57,192 nucleotides of DNA from a virus: positions 1 to 57,192 of IMG/VR virus record IMGVR_UViG_3300028025_001682. One strand, given 5' to 3'. Below the pieces are notes generated by a model. The model saw only the letters and a program-made list of their open reading frames with translations. It was not told where the DNA came from and searched no databases. Made by a program: the position numbers and the translations under genes. Positions 7,200 through 15,423 of the stretch are shown here, piece after piece (position 1 is the first letter of the stretch; each line of letters starts with the position of its first letter).

Positions 7200-8921
7200 A
7201 TGGCTTGGAAAAAATACTTTACTTTAGTTGATACATCAGGACAAATGAGTCCTATCAACGGTTCTGTTAATTCAGACAGCCGTGCTAATCCTACGCATAG
7301 AAATTATTCAAGCTATTTGCCAGATGTATATTCTGGACATCCAAATCGTTTAGAGCGTTATGGTCAGTACGATACCATGGACAGCGACAGTGAAGTTAAT
7401 GCCGCACTGGACATTCTTGCAGAATTCTGCAGCCAAACAAATGAAGACAGCGGTACTCCGTTCCGTGTATTCTTCAAAGAACAAGCTACAGGTACTGAAA
7501 CTAAGATTATTAAAAAGTTCATGCAACAGTGGACTAAACTTAATAAATTTGACAAACGAATTTTTAAAATTGTAAGAAATACATTCAAGTACGGTGATGC
7601 ATTCTTTGTTCGTGATCCAGAAACACAGGCTTGGATGTTCGTTGATTCACAGAAAGTTGATCGCATTATTGTCAACGAAAGCGAAGGTAAGAAACCTGAA
7701 CAATATGTTATCCGCGATTTTAATCCTAACTTAGAAACATTGGCTACAACTGCTATCAGTCCTAGTAATGTAACAGGTGGTGGAAGCCAATATGCTAGTA
7801 GCTATGCTGCAGGACAAGGCGGTGCAGGCGGCTCACGAGGAATGACTGGTGCGTTCCCTACAAACTTAAATGGAAATAGATTTTCTAAAACAGAAAATCA
7901 GTATAACATTGATGCAAGACACGTTATTCATATCAGTTTAAGTGAAGGTCTTGACAACAATTTTCCTTTTGGAACAAGCCTTTTAGAAAGTATTTTTAAA
8001 GTCTACAAGCAAAAAGAACTGCTTGAAGATGCTATTATTATCTATCGTATACAACGTGCTCCTGAGCGTAGAGTGTTCTATATTGACGTTGGTAACATGC
8101 CAAGTCACTTAGCCATGAGCTTTGTTGAACGAGTTAAAAACGAAGTAAATCAAAGACGAATACCTAGTGTAACAGGTGGTGGACAGACCGTTGTTGACGC
8201 TGGTTACAATCCATTAAGTATCAACGAAGATTACTTCTTCCCACAGACAGCAGAAGGCCGCGGTAGTAAAGTTGAAGTCTTACCAGGCGGCACTAACTTG
8301 GGAGAGATTGATGATCTTAAATATTTTACTAATAAGTTGTTTAGGGCTTTACGCATTCCTAGCAGTTATCTACCTACTGGTCCCGATGACGGCGGATCTA
8401 ACTTTAATGATGGTAGAGTTGGAACAGCCTACATCCAAGAACTCCGATTTAACAAGTACTGCGAACGATTACAAAGCCTAATGAATGATGTATTTGATAC
8501 AGAGTTTAAACTGTATCTACACAACAAAGGCATTAATGTTGACAGCAACATATTTGATGTTAAGTTTAATCCTCCACAGAATTTTGCCGCTTTCCGTCAA
8601 ACAGAAATGGATACTGCCCGTGTAACCACATACACTACAGTAGCAGCCGTTCCGTTTATCAGCAAACGTTTTGCATTAAAACGCTTCTTAGGACTAACAC
8701 AAGAAGAAATTGTAGAAAACGAAACACTATGGAAAGAAGAAAACGTAGACGAGGATACAGAATTGCCAGCAAATGCTGAACTACGTTCAGTAGGTATTAC
8801 AGCAAATGGTATGGGTGCAGACATGAATTCGCTATCAGGTGCAACATCTGCACCTCCTCCAGAAGGTGAACCTGGTGCAGAAGCAGCTCCGGCAGCTCCA
8901 GGATCTGCACCTCCAGCATAA
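7200..8921 (+). CDS. 20: gp20 portal vertex protein
   Basis: This 573-residue protein matches T4-type portals, the dodecameric DNA gate at the capsid vertex that also initiates prohead assembly. Diagnostic segments are HPNRLERYGQYDTMDSDSEV with NAALDILAEFCSQ near residues 55-85, FKYGDAFFVRDP near 130, the VIHISLSEGLD region near 240, APERRVFYIDVGN near 288 and RIPSSYLP near 390. The C-terminus adds an unusual proline/alanine/glutamate-rich tail (from about 540) that is probably disordered. It starts at the ATG 3 nt after the tape measure. Its stop codon overlaps the late-promoter box of the next gene. Confidence 0.97.
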   Translation: MAWKKYFTLVDTSGQMSPINGSVNSDSRANPTHRNYSSYLPDVYSGHPNRLERYGQYDTMDSDSEVNAALDILAEFCSQTNEDSGTPFRVFFKEQATGTETKIIKKFMQQWTKLNKFDKRIFKIVRNTFKYGDAFFVRDPETQAWMFVDSQKVDRIIVNESEGKKPEQYVIRDFNPNLETLATTAISPSNVTGGGSQYASSYAAGQGGAGGSRGMTGAFPTNLNGNRFSKTENQYNIDARHVIHISLSEGLDNNFPFGTSLLESIFKVYKQKELLEDAIIIYRIQRAPERRVFYIDVGNMPSHLAMSFVERVKNEVNQRRIPSVTGGGQTVVDAGYNPLSINEDYFFPQTAEGRGSKVEVLPGGTNLGEIDDLKYFTNKLFRALRIPSSYLPTGPDDGGSNFNDGRVGTAYIQELRFNKYCERLQSLMNDVFDTEFKLYLHNKGINVDSNIFDVKFNPPQNFAAFRQTEMDTARVTTYTTVAAVPFISKRFALKRFLGLTQEEIVENETLWKEENVDEDTELPANAELRSVGITANGMGADMNSLSGATSAPPPEGEPGAEAAPAAPGSAPPA

Positions 8922-8924
8922 ATA
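8917..8924 (+). promoter_or_regulatory. Late promoter box CATAAATA overlapping the gp20 stop
   Basis: TAAATA (8919-8924) ends 5 nt before ATG 8930, and its TAA is the gp20 stop codon. With T4-like spacing the transcript would begin at or next to the ATG, giving an almost leaderless mRNA. Confidence 0.55.
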
Positions 8925-8929
8925 TTACT

Positions 8930-9175
8930 ATGTTTTTAAGAGAATTCATTTACTTTGATAAAAATCAGGCAAGTATGACTGATGATAATCGCTATAATTC
9001 GGACAACGATACTAGCGTTTTAAAGTCTAGTGACCTTAGAAAAACACGGTTAACACTTCGTATGTTAAACGATTTGCGTAAAGCAGGTGACGCTAGAGAG
9101 TCCGAAAAGAAGGAAGAACTAGCATTAGTTAGAAAGATGTACGCTACGCCTCCTCCGGAAGCAGCAGCCGTATAA
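8930..9175 (+). CDS. Small conserved protein between portal and prohead core genes
   Basis: This 81-residue protein starts MFLREFIYFDKNQ. It has a hydrophilic middle (DDNRYNSDND) and a C-terminal charged helix with RKTRLTLRMLNDLRKAG. I do not recognise a domain. In T4 the small prohead core proteins gp67 and gp68 lie between genes 20 and 21, so a core-protein role is possible from position. No prohead-protease site is evident. No Shine-Dalgarno sequence precedes the ATG; the TAAATA box 5 nt upstream suggests a leaderless late transcript. A terminator-like hairpin follows at 9248-9272. Confidence 0.8.
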   Translation: MFLREFIYFDKNQASMTDDNRYNSDNDTSVLKSSDLRKTRLTLRMLNDLRKAGDARESEKKEELALVRKMYATPPPEAAAV

Positions 9176-9247
9176 TCAGGTAGTTTAATATTTTTCGTCA
9201 AGAATTTAAATATTTTAGACAAAAACTTATTAAATTTCATCTTCTTC

Positions 9248-9272
9248 GGTCAAAAAGAGACGCTTTTTGGCC
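9248..9272 (+). terminator. Terminator-like hairpin
   Basis: GGTCAAAAAG pairs with CTTTTTGGCC (10 bp including one G-U) around a 5-nt loop. Only a short TATTT follows, so termination may be weak. It separates the portal transcript from the promoter of the prohead core gene. Confidence 0.5.
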
Positions 9273-9299
9273 TATTTCCAACACGTTTATATAATAGTG

Positions 9300-9307
9300 T
9301 TTAAATA
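9300..9307 (+). promoter_or_regulatory. Late promoter box TTTAAATA for the prohead core/capsid operon
   Basis: This TAAATA core lies 44 nt upstream of ATG 9352. It would start the transcript covering the core protein, gp21, gp22 and gp23, which have no other box between them. Confidence 0.55.
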
Positions 9308-9351
9308 ACAACACAGCCTTGCCGCGAAACTAATTAAGGAGAAAACCCGCA

Positions 9352-10353
9352 ATGTCTACAAAGTTTGAACAACTATTAGACTTGATCGTCAATGAAGAAA
9401 TGGATAAAGCCAATGAGCTATTCCATGAGATCGTTGTTGAGAAGTCAAGAGATATCTATGAGAATTTAATTGCTGAAGAAGCAGAAGAAGAAATGGACGA
9501 AGCCGCTGACGAAGAAATGGACGAAAGCAGCGATGAAGAAGAAATGGATGAGTCCGCTGACGAAGAAGAAATGGACGAGTCTGCAGAAGAAACAGAAGAA
9601 TCCGTTGACCTAGAAGACAGCTACAGCATGGAAGCTGACGACGAAGAAGGCGATATGGGCGGTGACGCTACAGACGACTTCGGCGCTGACGTTGGTGCTA
9701 TGGACGGTGAAATGGGTGGCGAAGAAGGTGAAGACGCAGCCATTTTTGACATCAAGAACGCCATTGAAGAACTAGAAGCAGCCTTTGCTAAACTAGAACA
9801 AGCCCAAGGTTCTGAAGAGCCACACGGTGAGTTCGGTGACGAAGAAGGTGGCGAAGAAGACGAAATGGAAATGATGGGTCAACCAGCATTCGAAGGTCGT
9901 CGTATGACACGTGAGTACACTGAGAACGTTGGTACTAACTGGGAAAAAGGTAGCACACAGAAAGCTCAAGGCCAATACGCAGGTGCTGGTACAGGCGATA
10001 AAGAAGGTGCTCCAGTAGAAGGTAAAAGCCCAATCAGCAGTGGTTCTGGTAAGCCAAACAGCGGCGCTAATGCTAAAAATCTAGCACAAGGCCAAGCTGA
10101 AGGTCAGAGCAACACTGGTACAAGCCCAGGTAAAGTAAACAACGGCATTACAAAAACAGCCGGTGAAAAACTTGCTAGTGGCATGCACAATGTTGACGGA
10201 GTTAAGTCTGGCGTTAAGACACTAAGCAAAGTTGCTGGTGGCCATGGCGCTGAGAAGAAGGGTGCTGCTCCAGGACCAGTAGGTTCCGGAACAGGCGACA
10301 AAGCTGGTCAAACCAGTGTTGCTAAGATCCCTACATTTCTTAAGAAACTATAA
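9352..10353 (+). CDS. Acidic prohead core protein (gp67-like)
   Basis: The first 42 residues form a helix resembling T4 gp67 (FEQLLDLIVNEEMDKANELF, then LIAEE). They end in I-A-E|E, a plausible gp21 cleavage site. An extreme Asp/Glu/Met-rich repeat region follows at about 43-135 (DEEMDES units), then a helix near 138-160, another acidic patch, and a Gly/Ser/Lys-rich C-terminal half (from about 195). T4 gp67 has only 80 residues, so the C-terminal extension is large. The acidic character fits a scaffold or core component inside the prohead, with proteolysis expected at maturation. A strong Shine-Dalgarno (AAGGAG) precedes the ATG. It is the first gene of the gp21-gp22-gp23 run. Confidence 0.75.
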   Translation: MSTKFEQLLDLIVNEEMDKANELFHEIVVEKSRDIYENLIAEEAEEEMDEAADEEMDESSDEEEMDESADEEEMDESAEETEESVDLEDSYSMEADDEEGDMGGDATDDFGADVGAMDGEMGGEEGEDAAIFDIKNAIEELEAAFAKLEQAQGSEEPHGEFGDEEGGEEDEMEMMGQPAFEGRRMTREYTENVGTNWEKGSTQKAQGQYAGAGTGDKEGAPVEGKSPISSGSGKPNSGANAKNLAQGQAEGQSNTGTSPGKVNNGITKTAGEKLASGMHNVDGVKSGVKTLSKVAGGHGAEKKGAAPGPVGSGTGDKAGQTSVAKIPTFLKKL

Positions 10354-10366
10354 TTAGAGAACCTGG

Positions 10367-10996
10367 ATGAAACCCACGTATCTAAGAGAACACCTAAGTT
10401 TTGATCAGTCCGGCATCATTCTTGAGTCGGATGACAAGGATGGCAAGAATCTTCACTTGAAGGGCATTGCCATTCAAGGTGGTATTCGCAACGCTAATCA
10501 ACGTGTCTACCCTGTAGACGAAATTGAACGTGCTGTGAAAACACTTAATGATCAGATTCAGAACGGTTATTCTGTCTTAGGTGAAGTTGATCACCCAGAT
10601 GATCTTAAAGTAAATTTGGACCGTGTGTCCCATATGATAACAAATATGTGGATGGAAGGTCCTAACGGTTATGGTAAGTTTAAAATCTTACCAACACCGA
10701 TGGGTAACTTAATTCGAACTATGTTAGAAGCCGGTGTAAAACTTGGCGTCAGCTCAAGAGGCAGCGGCAACGTTGACGATATGAGCGGCAAAGTATCTGA
10801 CTTCGAAATTATCACAGTTGATATAGTTGCACAGCCAAGCGCACCAGGTGCGTATCCTACACCCGTTTATGAGCATTTGATGAACGCACGTGGTGGATAC
10901 AAAGCATTCCAGGTTGCAAAAGAAGTAAAAGAAGATCCAAAGGCCCAGAAATATTTGCAAGAATCTCTCTTGCAGATTATTAAAGGTCTAAAATAA
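10367..10996 (+). CDS. 21: gp21 prohead core scaffold protease
   Basis: This 209-residue serine protease of the T4 gp21 / U9 family cuts core proteins and the capsid N-terminus during head maturation. The conserved region includes KGIAIQGGIRNANQRVYP near residues 31-50, the catalytic-type GEVDHP with H76, and VSSRGSG with the serine pair at about 129-130. Likely self-cleavage sites are I-L-E|S at residues 18-21 and L-Q-E|S near the C-terminus, as in the T4 enzyme's activation by autocleavage. It lies 13 nt after the core protein gene, and its stop is 16 nt before gp22. Confidence 0.97.
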   Translation: MKPTYLREHLSFDQSGIILESDDKDGKNLHLKGIAIQGGIRNANQRVYPVDEIERAVKTLNDQIQNGYSVLGEVDHPDDLKVNLDRVSHMITNMWMEGPNGYGKFKILPTPMGNLIRTMLEAGVKLGVSSRGSGNVDDMSGKVSDFEIITVDIVAQPSAPGAYPTPVYEHLMNARGGYKAFQVAKEVKEDPKAQKYLQESLLQIIKGLK

Positions 10997-11012
10997 GCCC
11001 GAGGAGAAATTA

Positions 11013-12098
11013 ATGTTGGACGCATTCAAACAATTAGTAGAGTCAGGTGTTATGTCAGAAGAAGTAAAATCTGCTGTCGAAAACGCTTTCACTCAAAAGA
11101 TTCAAGAAAATCGCGACCAAGTAACCGCAGAACTTCGTGAAGAGTTTGCACAAAAATACAGCCATGATAAGTCTGTTATGGTTGAAGCAATCGACAAGAT
11201 GTTAAGCGATAGATTGGCCGCAGAAATGGCCGAATTGCACAATGACAAGAAAGCACTAGCTGAAGCAAAAGCACAATACCAAACACGTATTAGTGAAGAT
11301 GCTAAGAAGTTAGAGAGTTTTGTTATGAACCAATTAGGCAGAGAGTTAGTAGAGTTCCAAGGAGACCGTAAGAAAGTTTCTGAGAACTTTGGTAAGTTAG
11401 AGCAATTTGTTGTACACGCTCTAGCAAAAGAGATCAGTGAATTTGCCGCTGACAAGAAGGATCTAGCTGAAACTAAAGTTAAGTTAGTTCGTGAAGCCAA
11501 GAGCAAGTTTGATGAGATTCGTCAAGCCTTTATTACACAAAGCGCAAAAGTAGTTGAAAGCGTAGTCACTAACAAGTTGACATCTGAAATTCACCAGTTG
11601 AAAGAAGATATTGACAGTGCTCGTAACAACGACTTTGGTCGTAGATTGTATGAAGCGTTTGCACAAGAGTATGCAGGTTCCTTCCTAAACGAGAAGTCTG
11701 AGACAAGTAAATTGTTAAAGATCATTGCTAAGAAAGATCAAGAACTAGCAGAGTCTAAACAAGTTATTGCAGAAAAAGCAAATCTAGTTGAATCCACACA
11801 ACGCGAAATTCGTGTTACTAAGGATTTGATGGAGCGCAAGAATGTAATGGCTGAGTTAGTAGCACCATTAAGTGGTGAAAAGAGAGTCGTAATGCAAGAA
11901 TTGTTAGAGTCTGTACAAACAGGCAAACTACATGCTGCATTTGACAAATACCTACCCGCAGTAATGGAAGGTGCCAAGCCTGTAGCTAAAAAAGCTATGT
12001 TAGCAGAAAGCACTGAAGTAACTGGTAATCGTGAAAGCAAGCCCGAGGTAGGCTTAGATAACATCTTAGACATCCGCAAGTTAGCGGGTCTAAAATAA
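11013..12098 (+). CDS. 22: gp22 prohead core scaffold protein
   Basis: This 361-residue protein is almost entirely charged helix and coiled coil, as expected for the major scaffold of the T4-type prohead core, which is degraded by gp21 before packaging. Its place between gp21 and gp23 is the canonical T4 order. Candidate gp21 sites include the L-A-E|S in MLAESTEV near residue 329. A Shine-Dalgarno (GAGGAG) stands before the ATG. It is somewhat longer than T4 gp22 (269 aa). Identification rests on context and composition rather than on a catalytic motif. Confidence 0.92.
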   Translation: MLDAFKQLVESGVMSEEVKSAVENAFTQKIQENRDQVTAELREEFAQKYSHDKSVMVEAIDKMLSDRLAAEMAELHNDKKALAEAKAQYQTRISEDAKKLESFVMNQLGRELVEFQGDRKKVSENFGKLEQFVVHALAKEISEFAADKKDLAETKVKLVREAKSKFDEIRQAFITQSAKVVESVVTNKLTSEIHQLKEDIDSARNNDFGRRLYEAFAQEYAGSFLNEKSETSKLLKIIAKKDQELAESKQVIAEKANLVESTQREIRVTKDLMERKNVMAELVAPLSGEKRVVMQELLESVQTGKLHAAFDKYLPAVMEGAKPVAKKAMLAESTEVTGNRESKPEVGLDNILDIRKLAGLK

Positions 12099-12122
12099 TT
12101 AAATTCAAGGAGAAGACATAAA

Positions 12123-13304
12123 ATGTCACAATTATTAAATGAAAGATGGTCAGAGACCAAAGAAGCTCTGCTTGAAGGCCTATCTGGTACACGTAAGTCA
12201 TCTATGGCAGTTTGCCTAGAGAACACACGCCGTCACTTGGCTGAGAGCGCAACTGCTGGTGCTACAAGCGCTGGTAACATCGCAACACTTAACCGTGTTA
12301 TTCTTCCAGTAATCCGTCGTGTTATGCCGACTGTTATTGCTAACGAAATCATCGGCGTTCAGCCAATGACTGGACCTGTTGCACAGATCCACACTCTACG
12401 TGTTCGTTATGCTGACGGTGTTGCATCTGGCGACACAGTTACAGCCGGTGAAGAGGCACTAAGCCCATTCAAGATCGCTCAAGCGTATTCTGGTAACAAC
12501 GCTTCTAACGGTGGTGCTAATACCACAGCCGCTCTAGAAGGTACACCAGGTAAGCGTATGAGCATTCAGATCTTAAAGAGCCCAGTTGAAGCTAAGTCTC
12601 GTAAACTAAGCGCTCGCTGGACTTTTGAAGCTGCTCAAGATGCACAAGCCCAACAAGGTATTGACATCGAAGCAGAAATCATGGCTGCTCTAGCACAAGA
12701 AATCACAGCTGAAATCGACCAAGAGATTCTAACATCTCTACGTTCTTTAGCTTCTGTTGAAGAAACTTATGACCAATCTTTAGTATCTGGTACAGCTACT
12801 TTCGTTGGTGATGAGCACGCTGCTCTTGCTATCCAGATCAACCGCGTAAGCAACTTGATCGCCCAACGTACACGTCGTGGCGCAGGTAACTGGGCTGTTG
12901 TTTCTAACCAAGCATTGACAATTCTACAATCTGCTACTACCAGCGCTTTTGCTCGTACAACAGAAGGCACATTCGAAGCTCCTACAAACACTAAGTTTGT
13001 TGGTACATTGAATGGCGCTATGAGAATTTATGTTGACGCATACAAGTCTGACACAGACGACAACAACCAAGTTCTAATTGGTTACAAAGGAACTTCTGAG
13101 GCAGATGCTGCTGCATTCTATTGCCCATACATTCCTCTAATGTCTTCTGGCGTTGTTCTAGACCCAGCAACATTCGAGCCAGTAGTTGGCTTCCTAACAC
13201 GTTACGGCTACGTAGAGTTGAGCAACACTGCTTCTTCTCTAGGTAACGCTGCTGACTATCTAGGTAAAGTTGCTATCACTAGCGCAAACGTAAGCTTCAA
13301 GTAA
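12123..13304 (+). CDS. 23: gp23 major capsid protein
   Basis: This HK97-fold major capsid protein is 393 aa, shorter than T4 gp23 (521). Family segments include NRVILPVIRRVMPTVIANEI near residues 57-76, GVQPMTGPVAQIH at about 78-90, ARWTFEAAQDAQAQQGID near 164 and the C-terminal PATFEPVVGFLTRYGY near 350. The N-terminal 41 residues end in L-A-E|S (RRHLAES), the expected gp21 cleavage site that releases the delta domain. Base composition is slightly more GC-rich and codon use more regular than in neighbouring genes, consistent with very high expression. A strong Shine-Dalgarno (CAAGGAG) precedes the ATG and a strong terminator follows. Confidence 0.98.
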   Translation: MSQLLNERWSETKEALLEGLSGTRKSSMAVCLENTRRHLAESATAGATSAGNIATLNRVILPVIRRVMPTVIANEIIGVQPMTGPVAQIHTLRVRYADGVASGDTVTAGEEALSPFKIAQAYSGNNASNGGANTTAALEGTPGKRMSIQILKSPVEAKSRKLSARWTFEAAQDAQAQQGIDIEAEIMAALAQEITAEIDQEILTSLRSLASVEETYDQSLVSGTATFVGDEHAALAIQINRVSNLIAQRTRRGAGNWAVVSNQALTILQSATTSAFARTTEGTFEAPTNTKFVGTLNGAMRIYVDAYKSDTDDNNQVLIGYKGTSEADAAAFYCPYIPLMSSGVVLDPATFEPVVGFLTRYGYVELSNTASSLGNAADYLGKVAITSANVSFK

Positions 13305-13331
13305 TCCGTTACTTGTTTTTACAAACAAAAC

Positions 13332-13353
13332 AACCCGCTTCGGCGGGTTTTTT
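13332..13353 (+). terminator. Rho-independent terminator after gp23
   Basis: A 7-bp stem AACCCGC/GCGGGTT carries a UUCG tetraloop and is followed by a T tract. It ends the head operon. Confidence 0.92.
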
Positions 13354-13364
13354 GTTGACTATCC

Positions 13365-13372
13365 AATAAATA
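13365..13372 (+). promoter_or_regulatory. Late promoter box AATAAATA
   Basis: This TAAATA core lies between the gp23 terminator and the two-hairpin leader. Expected initiation near 13379 would place the leader element at the very 5' end of the mRNA for the gene at 13439. Confidence 0.6.
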
Positions 13373-13388
13373 AACAGTCTAGATTATT

Positions 13389-13422
13389 ATGCTGTACCCA
13401 CAGCGTATGTCATAGAATGACA
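13389..13422 (+). promoter_or_regulatory. Two-hairpin 5' leader element, copy A
   Basis: Hairpin 1 is GCTGT-ACCC-ACAGC (13391-13404). A GTA linker leads to hairpin 2, TGTCAT-AGA-ATGACA (13408-13422). Copy B upstream of the paralogous gene at 14627 keeps the ATGC lead-in, TACCCA loop and GTA linker but changes both sides of each stem together. This indicates a conserved RNA structure placed just before the ribosome-binding site. Confidence 0.6.
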
Positions 13423-13438
13423 CTTAAGGAATTAAAAA

Positions 13439-14557
13439 ATGGGAAGACCTCTCAAGAAAAAATTGTTTGGCGCTAATGCCAATAACAATCTTAAAGTACA
13501 ATTCAGCACAGGAACTAACGCAAGTGTTCCTGGATACATTGTTGAACAACTGGGTACTAAAAAATTTAAATGCCGAGATGCAAATGGTTATACAGCAATT
13601 TGCAGATTAGTTACAAAGCCAGCCGCACTATTAAGTTCTGGAGAAATGAGTATTACTGTTAAGTATGATGACAACACAGTAAGACAAGTTTACAAAATTG
13701 CGGCACACAGAATTTCTGTCAATCCTATTAGCACAGGTACTACTACAGTAGGTATGGCTACAGCAGGATGGACATTCTCTACAAGCACAACAGATACATT
13801 ATGGCAGATTGAAGAAGCTGGTACTGACACTACAGTTACTGGTGATATTGATCTTGAAGGTGACGACGGCCCAACATTACCGTTTGGAATGGATCGTAAT
13901 GCTCCGTTGCCAGGAAGTGGTGCTCCTCTCTTTACAACAGCAACATCTGGCATTGTAGCCTACACATTAAAAGGTACAGCATACAATCCAGGCGCTGGCG
14001 TAGCAAGTGTTACAAACAGCACAGCTGGTCTATACCGTAAGAAGTATGTTGGTTTAGCTTTAACTGCTGCTGGAAATACAAGTACATGGAACATGAACTT
14101 CTTTAGTACAGGTACATCGATCTCGACAGCAGATAAAGAAGTTGATACTTTTGTTAGCTTTGGACAACGCGATGACTTGCCCTACGAAGATGGTTACAGT
14201 TTTGAGTGGAAAGGTTATATCTACGCAGATACAACAGCTACCTATAACACTGCTATTACCTGCGATGACGATGTAGTTATGTGGGTTGGTAGTGCAGCCT
14301 TAGCACCTGCTAAGACAAACGCTCACCATGCACAGGCCTACATCAATCAAGGTCAAGTTGGATACAATCCTAACAGTTTATCTTTAACTGGCGGTTTGTA
14401 TTATCCAGTTAGAATTTGGTTTACTGAATACGGCGGCAGCGAACGCTTCCAGCTATTCATGAATCGTTCTACAGGAGCTCAAACAATGTTAGGTGGTACT
14501 GGAACAAGTGCAATTACATTTGCTCACAACAGTGCTACACAAGGATACAACCCATAA
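13439..14557 (+). CDS. Virion protein, MGRP family, with PA14/GLEYA-like C-terminal domain
   Basis: This 372-residue protein begins MGRPLKKKLFG, a basic start shared with the next gene. Residues about 30-95 (GYIVEQLGTKKFKC, then SGEMSI and YKIAAHR) form a small beta domain also present in that paralogue. The C-terminal half (about 200-372) has the pattern of a PA14/GLEYA beta domain: FEWKGYIYADTTATYNTAIT, then CDDDVVMWVG, and further on YYPVRIWFTEYGG. Such domains often bind carbohydrate. Position directly after gp23 suggests a capsid-decorating or virion-surface protein that may help bind particles or cells; this is inference. A TTAAGGAA ribosome-binding site precedes the ATG. Confidence 0.8.
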   Translation: MGRPLKKKLFGANANNNLKVQFSTGTNASVPGYIVEQLGTKKFKCRDANGYTAICRLVTKPAALLSSGEMSITVKYDDNTVRQVYKIAAHRISVNPISTGTTTVGMATAGWTFSTSTTDTLWQIEEAGTDTTVTGDIDLEGDDGPTLPFGMDRNAPLPGSGAPLFTTATSGIVAYTLKGTAYNPGAGVASVTNSTAGLYRKKYVGLALTAAGNTSTWNMNFFSTGTSISTADKEVDTFVSFGQRDDLPYEDGYSFEWKGYIYADTTATYNTAITCDDDVVMWVGSAALAPAKTNAHHAQAYINQGQVGYNPNSLSLTGGLYYPVRIWFTEYGGSERFQLFMNRSTGAQTMLGGTGTSAITFAHNSATQGYNP

Positions 14558-14563
14558 TGGGTT
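14549..14563 (+). terminator. Weak terminator-like hairpin over the stop codon
   Basis: AACCCA-TAA-TGGGTT forms a 6-bp stem with the stop codon in the loop and is followed by only two T's. It could attenuate readthrough into the next gene, for which no separate late box was found. Confidence 0.3.
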
Positions 14564-14565
14564 TT

Positions 14566-14602
14566 ATGCGGTACCCACTCCGCGTAGCAGATAGATTCTG
14601 CT
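14566..14602 (+). promoter_or_regulatory. Two-hairpin 5' leader element, copy B
   Basis: Hairpin 1 is GCGG-TACCCACT-CCGC (14568-14583). A GTA linker leads to hairpin 2, AGCAGA-TAGAT-TCTGCT (14586-14602). It has the same architecture as copy A at 13389-13422, with compensatory stem changes. It lies 24 nt before ATG 14627. Confidence 0.6.
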
Positions 14603-14626
14603 AATTTTTATATAAAGGAAAACAAA

Positions 14627-15343
14627 ATGGGACGCCCAATTAAAAAGAAATTCTTCGGTAATCTAATTACCCCTTATCAAAATCAAGCAACCGGTGGCCG
14701 TACTGGTGTCGGCGGTGAAGGTATCACTACTTTATTAGTTACAAACACTGCAACTAACAGCGGATATAGCACAACAACTTCAGTTACTTGGGTAGCAAGT
14801 GCTCCTCAGATTGCTGGTGGTGTTGCTGCCAGCGGTACAGCCGCAGTTACCTATGTAGGTGGCACAGGCCGTATTCAAAGTTTAACTGTTGTTGATTCTG
14901 GTACTGGCTATACAACAACAGGTAGTTTAGCATTAACATTTACACCTAGCTCAGCAGGTACAGCCGCAACTTTTGTTGCTACAACATCTACAACACGTCA
15001 AAATGCTATTGCATTTGTTTCTTACCTAACAACAGGTTCTAGTGCGGTTAATTCTGGTGACATTCTAAAACAAGAAGCCAGCAAGCGTTATCTAGTTCAA
15101 AATTCTCAAGGTCAAGGCCAGTGCAAACTAGTAGCATCACCGACTCTAGCAGCAGGTCAAATGAATATCATTGCTACTGATGCTAATGGAAGCACTTACT
15201 TTGTTAAGAAGCTAACAGCTCGTAAAGCAGTTGTTGCACAATCTACAATGAGTACTGCATTCTTAGTAGGTGACGGTGTATCTACAGGATGGACTTTAGA
15301 TGCGCCATCTGGAACTATTGTCTCTATTAGAGATACTGTCTAA
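14627..15343 (+). CDS. Virion protein, MGRP family
   Basis: This 238-residue protein starts MGRPIKKKFFGN, paralogous to the protein encoded just upstream. A low-complexity Ser/Thr/Gly-rich beta region covers about 25-130. Residues about 150-205 (KRYLVQNSQGQGQCKLV, then AGQMNI and VKKLTARKAVV) correspond to the small N-terminal beta domain of the upstream paralogue. It lacks the PA14-like domain. It is probably a virion surface or decoration protein with a shared anchoring module; function is unknown. It has an AAAGGAA ribosome-binding site and is followed by a strong terminator. Confidence 0.8.
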   Translation: MGRPIKKKFFGNLITPYQNQATGGRTGVGGEGITTLLVTNTATNSGYSTTTSVTWVASAPQIAGGVAASGTAAVTYVGGTGRIQSLTVVDSGTGYTTTGSLALTFTPSSAGTAATFVATTSTTRQNAIAFVSYLTTGSSAVNSGDILKQEASKRYLVQNSQGQGQCKLVASPTLAAGQMNIIATDANGSTYFVKKLTARKAVVAQSTMSTAFLVGDGVSTGWTLDAPSGTIVSIRDTV

Positions 15344-15362
15344 TATTTTTAGATATAATAAA

Positions 15363-15384
15363 GGGACTCTTCGGAGTCCTTTTT
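15363..15384 (+). terminator. Rho-independent terminator
   Basis: The stem GGACTC/GAGTCC carries a UUCG loop and is followed by five T's. It closes the MGRP gene pair. Confidence 0.9.
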
Positions 15385-15410
15385 CATTTAATATGTATAA
15401 AATCTATTTA

Positions 15411-15418
15411 GGTAAATA
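15411..15418 (+). promoter_or_regulatory. Late promoter box GGTAAATA, 5 nt from ATG
   Basis: TAAATA (15413-15418) is followed by TAGGT and then ATG 15424. The short distance implies a leaderless or nearly leaderless transcript. Confidence 0.55.
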
Positions 15419-15423
15419 TAGGT

